From: Aquila chrysaetos chrysaetos
Lineage: Eukaryota; Chordata; Aves; Accipitriformes; Accipitridae
NCBI RefSeq assembly: GCF_900496995.4
Contig: NC_044004.1
Span: 84,637,538 to 84,701,537 of the forward strand
Direction: 5' to 3'
DNA: 64,000 bases
Below the pieces are notes generated by a model. The model saw nothing but the letters and a program-made list of their open reading frames with translations, was not told the DNA's origin and made no database searches. This document shows, piece by piece, positions 8,221 through 22,100 of the stretch; position 1 is the first letter of the stretch; the number at the start of each line of letters is the position of its first letter. The position numbers and the translations under genes were made by a program.

Positions 8221-10353
8221 ATCTGTGCAAGATAGATTTGACCTAAATTGACCTTCTTGGGTAAGAAAGTAGCTTGCCCTAATTCCCATACTGTATGCCG
8301 AATTCTACCAGTAGATAAGCTTAACTGGAAGCAAAGATGAACCTGCCTGAGAGGTTCTGTACTTTCCTGTTGAAACTAAAATCACCTGTGCAGACAAAGG
8401 TAGGGAAGGCTTTCCAAGAGATGGCTGAGGAGATCACAAATGAGCTAAACAGTTTCTTGTTAACCCTAACTGTGCCCTGCTGAGTTCCATTCTCCTATTG
8501 TCACCAGTGTACCTGTATAATGCCCTATTCGGGGGCATGAGATATCACCCCGTAACTACTGTTTAGCTTCTGCTGTTTGAGGAAAACCTAGGAAAGGACA
8601 GCAAGTTTATTTGAACTAAGTGGTATGGGCTCTCTAATACCAATAGAGTCTTTTTACGCCCTGCTCCGTTCTGCTGTGTTTTTTTCAGGGAGCAAGGGGG
8701 GGGGCAAATCACTTGGAAGAAGAATTATGCAAACAAAATATCTCAAATGCTCGTGTCAAAATGGGAGGAAAAAAAAGTTATTCAACTTTGAAACTGAAAG
8801 GGTGAAAATATTGGTGCTGATTTTTCAGGCACTGAAACATTTCCCCCCCCACCCTACTTTTTTCTGTTTGTAGGAGGCCCATTCCAGAAGTGCTCCGGCT
8901 GGCCAAGAGGAGTCTCCTCACAGCAGGTGGGTGGTAAGAAGACCCGAAGACTTCCCCAAAGTCAGGGCATCCCTCTCCCGTGCGAGCATCCTTTCCCTGA
9001 GCTCATGCTTGGCTCTCCCTCCAGGTGTCAGTCTGGCACTGTGCTATCCGCCCAGCAGTCGGGTGTCCTCGCCAGCCCCGGGAGCTGCCTCTTCATCGGC
9101 TTCCTAATTAACAAAGAACCGATGCCGGCACTGGGGATCTCATCCCAGCAGTGCCGTCCCTTGCAGACCTGTAGCAGTGCCCGTCAGGTCAGTGCTGGCA
9201 TTCCTGAAGTAGCTGTGGTGCGGTGTTTGGTCCCTTTCTTCTGAAGTGCCTGGCGAAACACCTCGTCCTGACAGTTTTTGTTCGTGGGGAACTGGCTTTT
9301 CACATGTTTGTTGCAAGCAAAGACATGGGAGGTGCCCTGGGACTCCTTTTCCCACTGTTGGAATCTGCTGCCATGGGAGAATCTGGCTTGCTCCGAGTCT
9401 TCCAGAAAAGGCAGTTTAGTGCCCAGGAACGAAATCTGTTACCAGTCTGACCTTAATTGAGAACGTACATTCGGGACTGTTGGTCGAAGGTATTGCGTGT
9501 CTTCCTCTGCGTTGTGCTTACAGCTGTGTCGGTGTATAGCTCACTTTTTCTTTGCCTGTGATTAAAAACAATTGTGTTTTCCCTGGGGACAGGAAGAAGG
9601 AGGTCTATTTCAGAATGCTGTGTTCAGGAGTGTGTTTCAATGCAAAGCATGTGAATAACATACAGGCACTGGTTTATGACCATAGAGACCATGTATTTAT
9701 TTATGTGCATAAAGCACTTTTGGTTCTGTATCAATGTGCAAAAAAAGCTTGCAAAGGGCCATGTATAGAATACCTGTTTACTGACAGTTACATCAGGAGA
9801 TACAGATATTTAAAGCCCCCTGTCATGTAAAACAGACAGACCCTGTCTCATCCTTTCTTGGAAGCAGCCAAAGCATCTGTGAGATTAACTACTCTATGTT
9901 GATATGCAGTGGAGTTACATGTAAGAAAATAAGGTTCTTAGCTTTGTGGAAGTCAAAGAGTCTTTGAAAGAGGGTGCGTGTGTGTAAGAATAAAAATCCC
10001 GGGACACCCCTGATCCACAAACTCCCTTCATGAGAGAGCATAAGGAACACCAGTACCTTGTGTTTGATAATTAGAGTGACCTTAATACTAAGAAAGCTTG
10101 ATTTCAAGGCCCTCTTCCCTGAAGATACATCTTTCTTCCTCGCACTGTCCCCGCTAGGATTTTTGTGGTGAAGTTCTTCGTGGTTTCCCGTAGCGCGCTC
10201 CTCAGCATAGACCCTGAGCAGCTTCCAGGAGCACCTGAAACAGAACGCCTGACATCTGCCGTGGGGGGTTCAGGCTCTCTTTCCTCTCCCTGTGGAGAGG
10301 TGCATGTGCGATGTGTGCACTGAAGTGACTTGGTTTGGTAGGGCTCTTCGTTC

Positions 10354-10368
10354 TTTTTTTTTTTTTTT
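10354..10368. repeat. Poly(T) tract, 15 bases
   Basis: Uninterrupted T run. No target-site duplication or retroposed body was recognised beside it. Confidence 0.9.
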
Positions 10369-13300
10369 GGCGGTTTTGTTTTCTGATTCAATCCCTTTGG
10401 CTTTCAGCTCCGGCTTCTGAATCTCAGCATCTGTCAGTGGTGCGATAAATTCTCTTTGGTGATAAGAGAACAGCTGCCAATAGCAAGAGCAAGGATGGCA
10501 TTTGGGCTTTTTCCTGCCATGCGAGAGCTTACAGTCAGCAAAAATGCACGGTGCGCACAATGGAAGAAGGCACCTCTTCTGCCCAGCCTACTATTTTTTT
10601 TTTCCAATTTAGCAGCATCTTTTTCCCTCCATATTAAGCAGATGCACATGCACAATTGTGCAGCATGATAGAGTCCTGAACCTAAAGAACTGGAATTAAT
10701 TGGCAAATGGCTTTTTTCTGGATAGGTTCTGAAGGTGGAAGTGGTGAGGGGACAAAAAAGCCATTTTTTTGAGAAACTAGGGGATTTTCAGGAAAAGAAA
10801 GAGGCGTCTGGAAAGCTGTTTAATCATGTGGGATGGTGTTTCCTAGCACAGCAACCTGCTCCCGGTGGAATTGGTAGGGAAAAAAATGAACTCCTTTCTG
10901 TGGATTCTTGAGTTTTACGAGCATAGGGTTTAGGTTTGTTGGTGGTTTTTTCATATTTGAAGGTCTCTCTAACTCCAGCTTGCCTATAAAATTTTATCAC
11001 AGCTGGAATCCATGCCATGACAGAAGGCATTTCGAGACACACTCTTTTGACCACAGAGGTTTTGTTTCTCTAGTTGTGGTGAGTTTAGTTGATTTATTTG
11101 TAATGAGGGTGGAACTCCAGGAATTGTGGACAGCTTTGGTCGATACGGTAATTTCACTCTTGGACAACTGTGTGGGTTTCTGACTTTGCTGAAGAAAGAA
11201 CCAGACCATGCCTGTGGAAGTCTGAGTCTCCCCTTGCCTGGTCGAAGTCTGACAACCAATTTCCCAAGAGGGGGATCATGTTTCTAAGACACTGTTAAGT
11301 GTCAAAATAGCCTTTCTGTAAAGTAGTTCTCCAGTTGTAGTTTACACGACTGTAATTTCTTGAGTGGTTTCTCAATAGAGCATGAGAGAGAAGAGAGGCT
11401 GGAATTTCAGTTATGTTTAAGCATGTTTTGAGCTGTGCTGACACTCAGAATGATTTCTTGGTGTCAGGGGGATTAGGTGCCCTTTCCTACACTGTTGTTG
11501 TAAATCCATACTGTTGCTGACTGACCTCAGTAGGTATTTGAATGTCATTGTAAATGTGACAAGAGACACACATTCTCATTTGGTTCTGATGAGGATTTGT
11601 ATGCCTCAATTGATTTGACCTTTTTCAAAATCCTTTCCAAACTTTTAATGCGTTCTTAAATTTGATCTGTGAAGTGCTGCTTTCATCCCAAACAAGGCCT
11701 GGGTCCTCGGCCTTTGGGATCATCTCGCTGTACTTGCTTTTTTCTTGTCTTTTCTTCATCTGCCAAGGTGAGCGCGTGTAAATCATTATTTTTTTCCTGA
11801 CTGTGTTGCAAAATGCCAAAATCTCCGCTAACTAGCAGTGTTATAGTTTGAGAATTGGAGGTGTGAAAGTAAAGGCTTGCCTTGCCTCCAAAAATGCTTT
11901 GGGACGGAAAGATCTGGGAAACAGGGAGGAAGCAATTGTCTCATTTCTCTGACTGCACTGTGGATATTGTTGCCTATATGCCAGGATTGGGTTTTTCCCC
12001 TTGCTAGTTAGTTTGTCTTAGGGGATTTTAGGTTTTCCTCACTTAACTTGATTACTAAAATTGGAATCCTCTGGTCTTCCAAAGGTACACAGTTCTCCTT
12101 CCCTCTCTCGTCCTCGTTGTCCGTCTAGCTTCTTTAAGTCATCGAGACCTTGAAGTGCAAAGATGTGTGGAGAAGGCAATGTATTAGGAAGCGCTGGGAA
12201 GTCAGTGAAGAATGAAGTACAGTATAACTTGCAAAATGCTGCCATTGTTTTTAATGTATTATTTTGTAATGTCTTTTGTTTGTCTACTTTTTATGCTAGT
12301 AGATGCCCCAGTCCCATCTTCATACGAGGGTGGGAGCCATAGAATGCTTCTTTTCAGCAATTATTTCAGCTAAAAACTCTCTGTGGAGGCTGGTAGCCTG
12401 CTTTCCTGCCTAATTTTCCCCTTTTTTTAGTCAAATTATTTGCCCATTTCATCAGTTAATTCTACATATTTAAGCTACTGTGTTAATTTTTTTTTTTTTT
12501 AGTTATCAAGTGCAAGGTCCATACAAGATCGTTTCACAGTCTTAGAAGCATTGGTTAGAATTTTTCTCTGTTCTCCAGTTGCATCTTCCTTGCCATTTCC
12601 TTTGGTTCACAAAGCATGCTTCGGACCGTATCTTGTCGGTCATATGAGACTCGTCAGCATATCCCAAAAGCGGCTGCAGAGCACTTGAATTTGACCAACC
12701 TTGAGAATTCTGTTATGCTTCTGCCCCTTTTTCTGTAACCTTGGAATAAAGATAATACAGTTTCTTCTTGTGATGCCATACGGCGGTAAAATGAGGCAGT
12801 GATTGGACTCCCTATTTGTGCTGTACACATTAAGCCATAAGGAGTTAGAGTTCTGTTACTCTTGCCCAAAGCCCATCTTTATTCTGCTTCATGTTTTCCT
12901 ACAGCCTGCAAAACTGACGGATGCCTTCTGACGGTATTCCTGCCTTTGGAGTGACTGGTGGATTGAAAGCTTTTTGCTCCGCTACAGACGTATCGCTATT
13001 TTGCTACTATTTTGTCAGCTTCTGCTGTGTCACTAGGAAGTGATGGTACAAACATTTGAAGTGTGCCTCTTCCCCTTCTAACATCTTTTGATTGTCGTAG
13101 ACGTGCTGAATGATATGAGTTATGAAAGCTTACAGCTAATCAGCTCATCTGTGCTGCCGGGGAGGGATTTTGGGTGGTAATTGGAGTGCAGCATGGATGG
13201 ATAGTGCGGAGCGATAGGAAGTGAGCAGAGCTCAACAGCTCTTTTGCTTGTCCTACGGCCATGTGTCATGGAGAACAGTCAGGCTTGGCTATTATGGGTG

Positions 13301-16300
13301 TTTCTGGCAAGCTAGGATTTTTTCCAGCAGCCTTGCAAGGAGTTGAACAGGCACAGATGCTTTCTCCTGACTAGAGCTGGAAGTTTGAAGGGCAGCTGAA
13401 TTTGCTAATGTTCGTGCTTTGATACAGAGTGTGGGAAATGTTCATGAGGCATGAGGCAGAACAGCTTGCTCTATTGCTGCTGTATTGACTCTGCAGTGCT
13501 GACAGTAGTTAAAAAAATGGCTTTTGTACATAAGCTTAGTTAATATATAGAACTTGGAAGACAGCTAGGAACAGCTATGGGCAATGGCCACGGTCTCTCT
13601 CTGTCTCTCTCTTTTTAATAGAGTCGCTTCCCTGCCCAGAAATGCACTTTAATTTTCAATCACTTTAGTATCATTAGGAAAGGCTGACATTTTGGGAACA
13701 TTTGTACAGTGTAAGTATGAATAACAGTATCCATGCTTTGTCATATAAGGGGATGCGCAATTAGGTCAGGGTTATTTTCCTGATTGTTAGCAATGGTGAC
13801 ATTTTTGTTTCAAGTATAAAACATGGTGTCCTTTTTGCTAAAGAGTTAGTCCAAAGCAAAGGCTCAGCTGGGGTCTTTTAAAACCAAGACCTGCTGGATG
13901 GGCTGTGCTTTCTTGGGTCCCCAGGACATATTTGTGTTGAACTTCCCAGAGGAATCCTCTGCTGTGGTAGGAGAGCCATTGTAACAGCTGTTGAGTGAGT
14001 TCTGTTTGTTCTCTGCTTGGAAGAACAGGTAACTCTACCAACCGTGAGAAGACTGGCTTGGCATTACAGGGCAAAGACCAAACAGAAAACGGTTGCCACC
14101 TCTGATCTGGGGACCTGCCAGACTGCTTGTATTCAGCTAGTTCAGTCTGCGCTAATTCTCACACCCCTGAGCTGCCTTTTGGTACCCAGAAGCCATGTCA
14201 GCGGTTCAGGGAGCGAGACCTCTTAGTTCCTGCCTGGCCTCATTGGCTGTGCTGCTGCAGAAGGGAAAAGTTCATGAAAACTGGGATCCTTCCTGTGGAG
14301 TACCAAAGGTTGTCCTTACACAGTGCAGATGGGTGAATGGGAGAAGAGACAGTGATTTTGATTTTTTTGTGTAGCCTCAGAGTGTTCATCCTTGTGTCCT
14401 CCAAGTGAAGACATGCATCAACTTATGGAAGTAGATGCCAAATACCCGTGGAATTGCTGAAAGAATATTTATCAGCGTTTCTCTCCACATTGTCTTTCCA
14501 AAAAAAAACCAAAAAAAAACCCAAACGACCTGCAGCCCCATTATTATTTCAGTGTAACTTCTGACATGAGGAGATCAAGCAATTACCTCCTTTTTGAATG
14601 TCAATCTCTGACTGTCAGCGTGAAGACACCAACTGGGGCTCTATGTAAGAGCAAGTTTCTGGGCACGCTATGTGAGGGGCACTGGTGAGTTTCAGGCTGC
14701 TGAAATGTTTTTTTCTTTCTTTTTTTTTTTTTTGTCCTGACGGACTAGTAAATTATTACGATGTGGACTTGTCAAACAGGCTTGCCAGGTTTTCAGCAGT
14801 CATCCCAAGTGGACTGCCTAAAAAAGGGCTGGCACTGCATCACATGGAATGACCAATGATATGTCATATATTTTTAATGGGCAAAATGTTTTAATAAACA
14901 TTCTCCTTCCTAAAACAGTGGATTTTAAAATAGGTTTTAGCCTTGAGCCATGTAGCTACCCAGCTGTGAATTTTATAAGGCAACAATCTCCACATCATTA
15001 GATGTTATGACTGATACACCAGCAATTGCAATAGTAAGTATTTCCACACATGAAAAAAGTTTCTGATAACAGTTAAAGAAAGTATGGCTCTACTTGGAAG
15101 ATTTTCTCAGCTCAAAATTAAAGCCATTCTCTAAAAATATGGAGACAGGCACGTATTGTCTTTTAGTGGACTGCAAGTATCTGTTTATGCAAGCCATGCA
15201 GATTTTTGCACCTGACAGCTTTAATCACATTGCCTGGTACTTTTGAAAATCAAAATTATTTTTCTTTTTGTGCGATATCTGCATATTCAGCCAATCGAAA
15301 TTCAGCTGAAATGTTGCACAAAGAGGCTGATTAGATCCTAGCTTTATCTACCACAGTTGTACTGGTTCATTGGAAAAGCCTTCTTGGTCTTTTATTTCTG
15401 GGTTACAGCAGTTATCTTGTTTTATTTAGAAGCATGTGGGACCAAATCTTGAGTTGAAAGATGATCCCAAGACCCCTCTTTGGGCAACCCAAGTCCCTCC
15501 TCTGAAATGACTGCTGTGCAGTGGTCAGTAAATCATGTAGCCATTTTGAAACCTGTTCTCCTCAGCCTAGACCTGCTACCAAGTTGAACACTGTTCCTCT
15601 CAAAAACGGCTTACCTCTTACTATGTCTTACACGTTGCTGAACCACAGAGAGTGAAATCACAGTGTCCTCGTGTCTGTAAGACAGAGTCGGTAGGACTGA
15701 GGTTCTTCTTTTTCTTGTACTTTCTTGCGTCCTCTGTGAACTGTAATGATCCTTTACACATGGGCTGAGAGTTAAAAAAGTTGAAGCGTTGTTGTTTCTT
15801 AGCTTTTTGCTCTTTGTAGTGCGACGGAACAGATGTATTTTCTGCGATTGTTTTTAATTATTTAAGTTCACTGCTGGGGCGTTCATTTACTTCACAGGAG
15901 ATCACCTTTTTTTCAAACAGAAGGCATTCTGTTACAATTCCAATACTCATTCAGAAATTCTCCACAAAGTGATTCTTTTAATATTTTACAATTATTCTCA
16001 AGTTGCAGAAGGCGGCAACAGGCTTTCCGTCCTGTTTCCTTATGACAGAAAGAGAAGCACAAATGTTGCTTGAAAAATCTGACCAGAATTAATTTCAGAG
16101 CAGTGTTCATCTTTTACAGAGTGCATAGTTTCATTCAACATTGGCACTGCCAGCTAACTAATGAAGTGGATATATAGGTATATTGAACAGTATAATTGTT
16201 TAGTTGCATAATGTCAGGTTTTTCTTCTGGTGTCAGTAAAAGGTACTTGCATTTCTAGCTATGCAGGAAGAAACTTTTCATTGCTGGTCACGCGGTGATT

Positions 16301-17287
16301 TGTTTTACCGGCAATTAGGTATTCCAGATAGTTAGATTTTTCTTTTCAGGTTTGTTATGTCTCTATTTTTGGTGGCTAGACTGAATAATGAGTTCTTAAT
16401 TTCACAAGTAGGAATCTTTGCTCTGTGAGTATCAGTTCTTACAGAACAAGGTAACCGTCATGAAGACTCACACTGCTCCATCTTTGCCCCTCTGAACGGG
16501 GCAACTCTGACGATACATCGCTTTCTATTTGAGGGGTTCAAATATACAAGCACTGAATAACAGCTTTGGGGAATGGGCTCCTAGAGGGAACACTGTGACC
16601 AGTCTCTGTTACAGCAGTTGCTTGATACGGTCATGCTCACGTGAAGAAACATACCTTTAGCTCAGTGTCTCAAAACAATTCTGAAAGAAGCTAAACCGGA
16701 AGAGCCTGGAAGAGAAGTTTGAAAATGTATCGTACAGATTCACTTCTTTATTGGATTTAGACAGATGGTGGCCTCCCTTCCAGAGGTGAATGAGTTGCTG
16801 TTACTCCATAGTTTTGGCATTTTCTATTGCAGCGATGACCATACAGAAAAGAGACCAGGGATCCTGAGTGCTAGCTCCTGTAAGGCCAAATAGCAAACAG
16901 CAGCCTCTGTTCCACTGGGCGTTGAGTCCAAAAGACGAACGACAACAAGAGCATTCGAAGAGCCCCATTAAAAAGATGTGAGAGACAAAGTGAGTGAATT
17001 CGGTCCCCGCTCGGGAGAAGACCGTTCATTTCACCCGATGGTCTCATGCTGCCCTTAACAAAGGTGTGAAAATAACTTTGCCTTATGCTGTGGTACAGGG
17101 GAAGACTTTGGAAAAGCATGTCGGCATGTGCCTGTTGGTTTCGGTTTCTTTTTCAGGTAATTATTGTTTCTCGTATTTCAGAGGTAGTGACAGCACCTCC
17201 ACAGACCTCAAGCAGTGTGGTCTCTAAAGCTCTCCCGGGGATTCATGCGGCCTTATCACCTGAAATCATGAGACAGCTTAGCGCTTC

Positions 17288-17324
17288 ATAGGACTGGATT
17301 TGGTTTTATAGGACTGGATTTGGT
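17288..17324. repeat. 20-base tandem duplication
   Basis: The unit beginning ATAGGACTGGATTTGGT recurs exactly 20 bases later, giving about 1.85 copies with no mismatch. The lack of divergence suggests a recent event. Confidence 0.9.
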
Positions 17325-17629
17325 ACTGACCAGCATAAAGCCTTCCTGCAGGTTCTCTCTTACGATGGGATCTTGTTTCTTGCCACTTGCCAGGTTTCAC
17401 TCAGTCCCATACTGCTCATCTCCCCGTTCCTCGTGTGATGTCTGTAAGGAACAGTTAGTTAAATGTCAAATAAATCTGATTCGTTCTAGATGAAAAAAAG
17501 AGTCCGGTAAGTTGCCACTTGTTTTTGCTTTGATGGCTGTGTCTATTAGGCAGTGATTTCTAGCACTTTCTTCTTGCTGCTGTCACCCCTCATAAACTCT
17601 ATTCCCAGGGGCCTGACAAACTTGCATGG

Positions 17630-18000
17630 CACTCGAGAGCAGTGTGGCCTCTCTGCCGCAGGAGGGTATTCCTGCCCCGGCTGCCTGGCCTCGCTGCGTT
17701 CCCCCTCTGGAGCTTTGGGGCCGGGGAAGAGCTGAAGCGCTGGTTGCTCTGCCCTGGCATTGCATGGAGGGTTCCAGCGGCTGGTGGGGGAGCACGGCAT
17801 CCCAGCGGTGGGGAGCGAGCGGGCAGCGGTGGGGAGGAGAGGCTGTGCTTTTCCTTCTGCCGCGTTAATGCCGAAACCAGCTTGGGGGTGGAGGCGGAGA
17901 GGGAAGGGGCAACGTGCCGGGCGAGACGGACGGCGACGTCCCCGCGTGTTTTGTTGTCAAACTTCCCTATGGGTTGAGGAGAGCCATTTGGTTTTGAAGA
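17630..18000. promoter_or_regulatory. Isolated CpG-rich patch
   Basis: CpG dinucleotides and GC content rise sharply here compared with flanking sequence, most clearly at 17800-17950 with many CG steps. It is 12 kb from the PAQR3 island. A consensus splice donor on the plus strand (TTTG|GTAAGT, intron start 18027) follows. It could be the promoter and first exon of a plus-strand noncoding RNA, an enhancer-associated island, or simply a GC-rich patch. The overlapping long open frames on both strands follow from the low stop-codon frequency and are not recognisable proteins. Confidence 0.35.
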
Positions 18001-18284
18001 CAAGGGCAGAGGGACCCCGTGGTTTGGTAAGTGTTTGTAAGCGACCGTCTCTTCCTCCCTAGCACATAAAGCGCACGTAAAGTAGGGATGGGTGAATTCA
18101 CTTACTCCCCGGAGGAAGAAGGGCTGTGCAAGTGCCTCTTCTACCTTCCGTTTTACGGCGTGTGAATACCCGAGTTCCAGGGTGAAAGCGGGGTGGCATA
18201 TGCTTCCTAGCGCACTGTTTTGGTACCAGGAGGGGAGCACTGCAAACCGTAGCACAATATTTGCACAGCCTGCGCATGGATTCA

Positions 18285-19000
18285 GTTAAGTCTTGAAAGA
18301 CTTTGTGGGTTATGACATTCCCCTAAATGTGCTGAGCTTTCTTTAACCTTTCATAAAACATTGTGATCTTTATGGACTGTATCATATTGTGCAGTAATGT
18401 GCTTTATTGTCCACAGAATAAGCTTTTCTTAAAGATAATTGGAAAGCTGGAAATGGCTGCTATCGGCTGATTTTTTTTTTTAATACATTATTTCTGAAAT
18501 GGGCCTGGTGTAATAATGACCCTATCTGTTCAAGATTTAAGATTTGTCTTGGCAGAGAAAATTGATCCATTTCACCTTTGTCTAATGGAAAATTTTATCT
18601 GGGATTATCTGTTTATGTAAATGAATGTTCCTCTGAAAAGAGAACTTGAGGGGGCTGTAAATCTCAGTGACACTTTAGTTTCATGGGGGGAAAATTGGAA
18701 AGGATTCTAGTATTTATCTGACTGAAATTGGTTATAAAAACAAAATTATCTTCATGTACCTGCTGCATCTGATGTTTCTTGGAATTTCATTACCTTTTTG
18801 AATAATGCAACGTTACACTATATACAGGATTCTCTGTGATTAGCCCCGAAATTGTTGGGGGTTTGCTTCCTAGCGTTATAATTATCAGGAAAAGGCAGCC
18901 TGTTTGGGGCAGCGGGATTCTGATTCAGTGCCCTAATGGGTACCAATTAGCACAGCCACATTATTCATATCGCTCTGTGTGGAGCAGTGAAAATATACAG
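18285..19000. promoter_or_regulatory. AT-rich block, candidate conserved noncoding element
   Basis: Directly after the CpG-rich patch comes an AT-rich stretch rich in TAAT and TTTATG-type cores, with no repeat structure except one T run near 18473-18481 and no open frame. It resembles developmental enhancer sequence. Inference only. Confidence 0.25.
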
Positions 19001-19052
19001 CATGACTTTTTTTTCCTTACGAGTTGTTTGGTTTTTGTTTGTTGTTTTGTTG

Positions 19053-19073
19053 TTTTTTTTTTTTTTTTTTTTT
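19053..19073. repeat. Poly(T) tract, 21 bases
   Basis: A T run preceded by a GT-rich region (GTTTTTGTTTGTTG). It may be the reverse-strand tail of an old retroposed copy, but no body is recognisable after it. Confidence 0.9.
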
Positions 19074-19179
19074 AAACCAAGGAGTGAATCTAATTACAGG
19101 GGAAAATGTCTCTGGCTAATCAGCTTTTGTTTACAGTTTGCAGAGCAGGACTGTGAATGTAGCATTTAAACTAATATTT

Positions 19180-22100
19180 TAAACATCATCTTTAAAAGCA
19201 GTTTCACTGTTAAAGAGACAGACTAGGGTTTTTTGCCAAATTTCCTCTTGAGATCTAGATGACACAGAACCGACCAGCCTAGATCCTTGCTGGCGTAGCC
19301 ATTGCGAAACGCAACATTTGGCTTCTGCGTGCTAGCAGCGAACACGGTGGTCTAACATAGCTGCTGTAAATACTCCCTCTTTTCTGACACTCGGTGGGAC
19401 TCGCAATGAATAGAGAGCTGAGTTGATTTTATACCTATTGTTGTATTAAAAAAGGCACTACACAAGAGGATGCAACTTTTCTGGTTATTTAAAATTAAAT
19501 GAGGTCAAAACCCCATGTATTTTCACATGAAGCAAAGCTACTTTGTAGATATCTAATCCTTGCTACCTTTGGAAAACCAAAAAGGATTTTGATGGTACAA
19601 TGACATGTTAGCGTCAATTGTACATGCCCAGACGGATCAGAAGAACACACGCTAGACATAAACATGCATTTAACGTGGGAAACTTCTGGTTGCTCTCGCT
19701 TACGATCAAATTGCTGCTTTCCTGGAGTGGAGGAAAAGCAGTTTGTATCTTCAAGCCATGAAAGAAATGACACGTACTTCGGAGTACACTTCAAGGTATG
19801 AAATAGTGCCCCGTATTTTTACGCCTAATTAAGTGGCCTAGTTTTCAAGCATCTTTCAGAGCTGCTGGTTGCTCAGAGCCTTCAGAGATCAACCCCCTCG
19901 TCTAGCTGGCCAAGTGAAAGATAGGAGCCTAACTTTGGAGACTCATGATCTGAGTCTTCCTAGGCTGATTTCAATGGGAATTGGGCCAAAGGCTTTAATG
20001 AAGAGGGGATTTCCCCTCTGCTATTAGAAATCATAGGTGTAATTGATGCCGTACTGAGGTGCATCAAGACTTCTTCAATCGTCCAGCCAAGCATGCCAAT
20101 TAGTACTAAAAATAATGGGGGGAAAAAAAAAAAGTATTAAAAAAGGAAAGTCAGCACTTTAACCATGGCTTTCACTCTGTGCTATCTGGCAGATTTCTCT
20201 TGAGTCTTCTGTGTCTTAATGTTGCTTAAGTTTATTTCCATAAAACTTCAGGCAGCAATGTTCCCTCCCCAAGTTCTTTACTTTTGTGACTTTCTGCTCC
20301 ACATTTCAGGCAGTCATTTCAGCTGGAAATATACATTATTACCAGCTCATTAAATCCAAAATAAATGAAGTGGAAAATTACAGAACTCCATGGATTACAG
20401 TGCACCCAACTCAAAATAGAAGTGTGTGATTAAAAACAAAATGGTCTGCATTTTAAAAATGGATTAATAGTTTTGGGCCCAGCTGGCAAAATATCATATG
20501 AAATGTGTTTTCAGAGTTGGACTAATATAAATTAAATCTCACTAAGGGTGCTCAAGGTGGGCCTTTACAAGTGCAGGACTTTGCAGTATACACACTCTAA
20601 AAAAAAAGGAAAAGATATATTTGTAGTGTAAAGGAATGTAATATGAGGAAGCCACTTGAAAAATGTAGCTCGGTAATGATGGTGGCACCGTGCACTAAGA
20701 AGTACGCACAGAGATCTTTGTGAATCAGCCTGCTCGAGTGTGAAAGGGGGGCAAGTGTTTAGCAAGGCAGGGCTGGTCCTGCAAAATGCACTGTCCGAAT
20801 CAAACCGCCAGGAAACAAAATCTGTGACATAGCCTTACCTGCCAATATGGGAAGTGGTCGGGTAATCTGCGTAACTCAGAAGGTCTCACAAAAGCTGTTG
20901 TGGACCCCCATGGCGAGATGGGGTCAGGACTGCGGGGGGTACTTTTCCCTTGAAGCGTGACTATCCACAGGGCTCAGTGCCTCTGAGCAGAGACACAGGG
21001 TGTGGAATTAGTTTGTAAAGGGAAAAAAAAAAAAAAAAATCATCTACGCCATGCGTGGTGCTACTTCCCTGACACCGAAGTGTTTAGATACTGCAGTCCC
21101 AGACATTGTAGAAAAACCTTAACGAGTCCAGAGGTGACGATCCTCTGTATATCTGCTCACATGCTTGGCTTTGTGCAGGGTGGAGCATTTAAAGCTAATG
21201 TGGGAGCCCAGCTGCAAGTTGAGGGAGGACAACACTTTCCTTTGCCTCTGTTAAAATGTAAATGCCCGTCTAGTTCTTTGCAAAACTGGAGCATGGGTAG
21301 GCTCTGAACCCTTATTTGTTTTCTTTGAATTTAACAATAATCATAACAATGAAAAATAACAAATAAATTCCTAGGCAAAAGCCCTGGGTCTTGAGAACAG
21401 TTTGGTAGACAGCACTAACAGCCCAGCATTCAGTACTAACATACAGATAAATTAACTCCTCCTTTCAGACGAAGCTGTTTGAAAGAAGCAGTGTATGTGT
21501 GAGTATATGTGTATGCAGAAAAGGTTTCTTTAATCTTCTCTATTTAACTTGTTTCTCCTGGTTTTGGTCCAGTTTCACTAGAGCTTAAGCAAAATGAAAC
21601 TGGATGAGTGGTGAAACAGTTCTTTCACATCTTCTGTGTGTCACCGTTTAATAGTGAAGAAGAAAATAGAGAGTTAGGAATGGGGAAATGTGAGAAGACG
21701 GGTAGCTATTTTGCAGCACAATTAAAACTGGAGCTCGATTTTCTTGTGGCATTTCACCAGATCTTCCAGGCTTCGTAAAGTATTCCCAGGTTTGGGTAAA
21801 CCTTATCATTCCTGGAAAGGTGCAGAAAAAGAGACTATTTTACCAAGTCTGGAATAAAGTATATTAAACAGTAAAGTAAAAATAAAGATCATACAGTTAA
21901 AACCTCCGCAGGATTTTTTTTCTGCTTTGTCCTGCAACAAATGTATGTCGGTCTTTAAATGCTGCTGTGAGGTTGTGCTTTGTGTTCGAGCTTGAGCTGG
22001 AGAAACAGGTTTTTGACAGCGCAGAGTGGGCAGTATTGCAGACTCAGAATTTGGGGGTTCCTTACTTCTGTTGAATTTAATATTTACCTGGCTTCTGCAG

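Larger units (their letters stand above)
8221..17599. other. Intergenic, no gene seen
   Basis: About 9.4 kb of apparently unique sequence near 40-45% GC. It contains homopolymers (G9 at 8696-8704, T15 at 10354-10368, T14 at 12487-12500, paired A runs near 14502-14519, T run near 14720-14733), a short imperfect CT repeat near 13592-13612, and a 20-base tandem duplication at 17288-17324. All open frames are short and unrecognisable. No intact transposon. Confidence 0.6.

Noticed and set aside
17599-18255. A 218-codon minus-strand open frame, the longest away from PAQR3
   Set aside because: It lies in a GC-rich patch where frames are open on both strands, its translation is low in recognisable structure, and it has no family motif. 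Chance openness from few AT-rich stop codons is a sufficient explanation.
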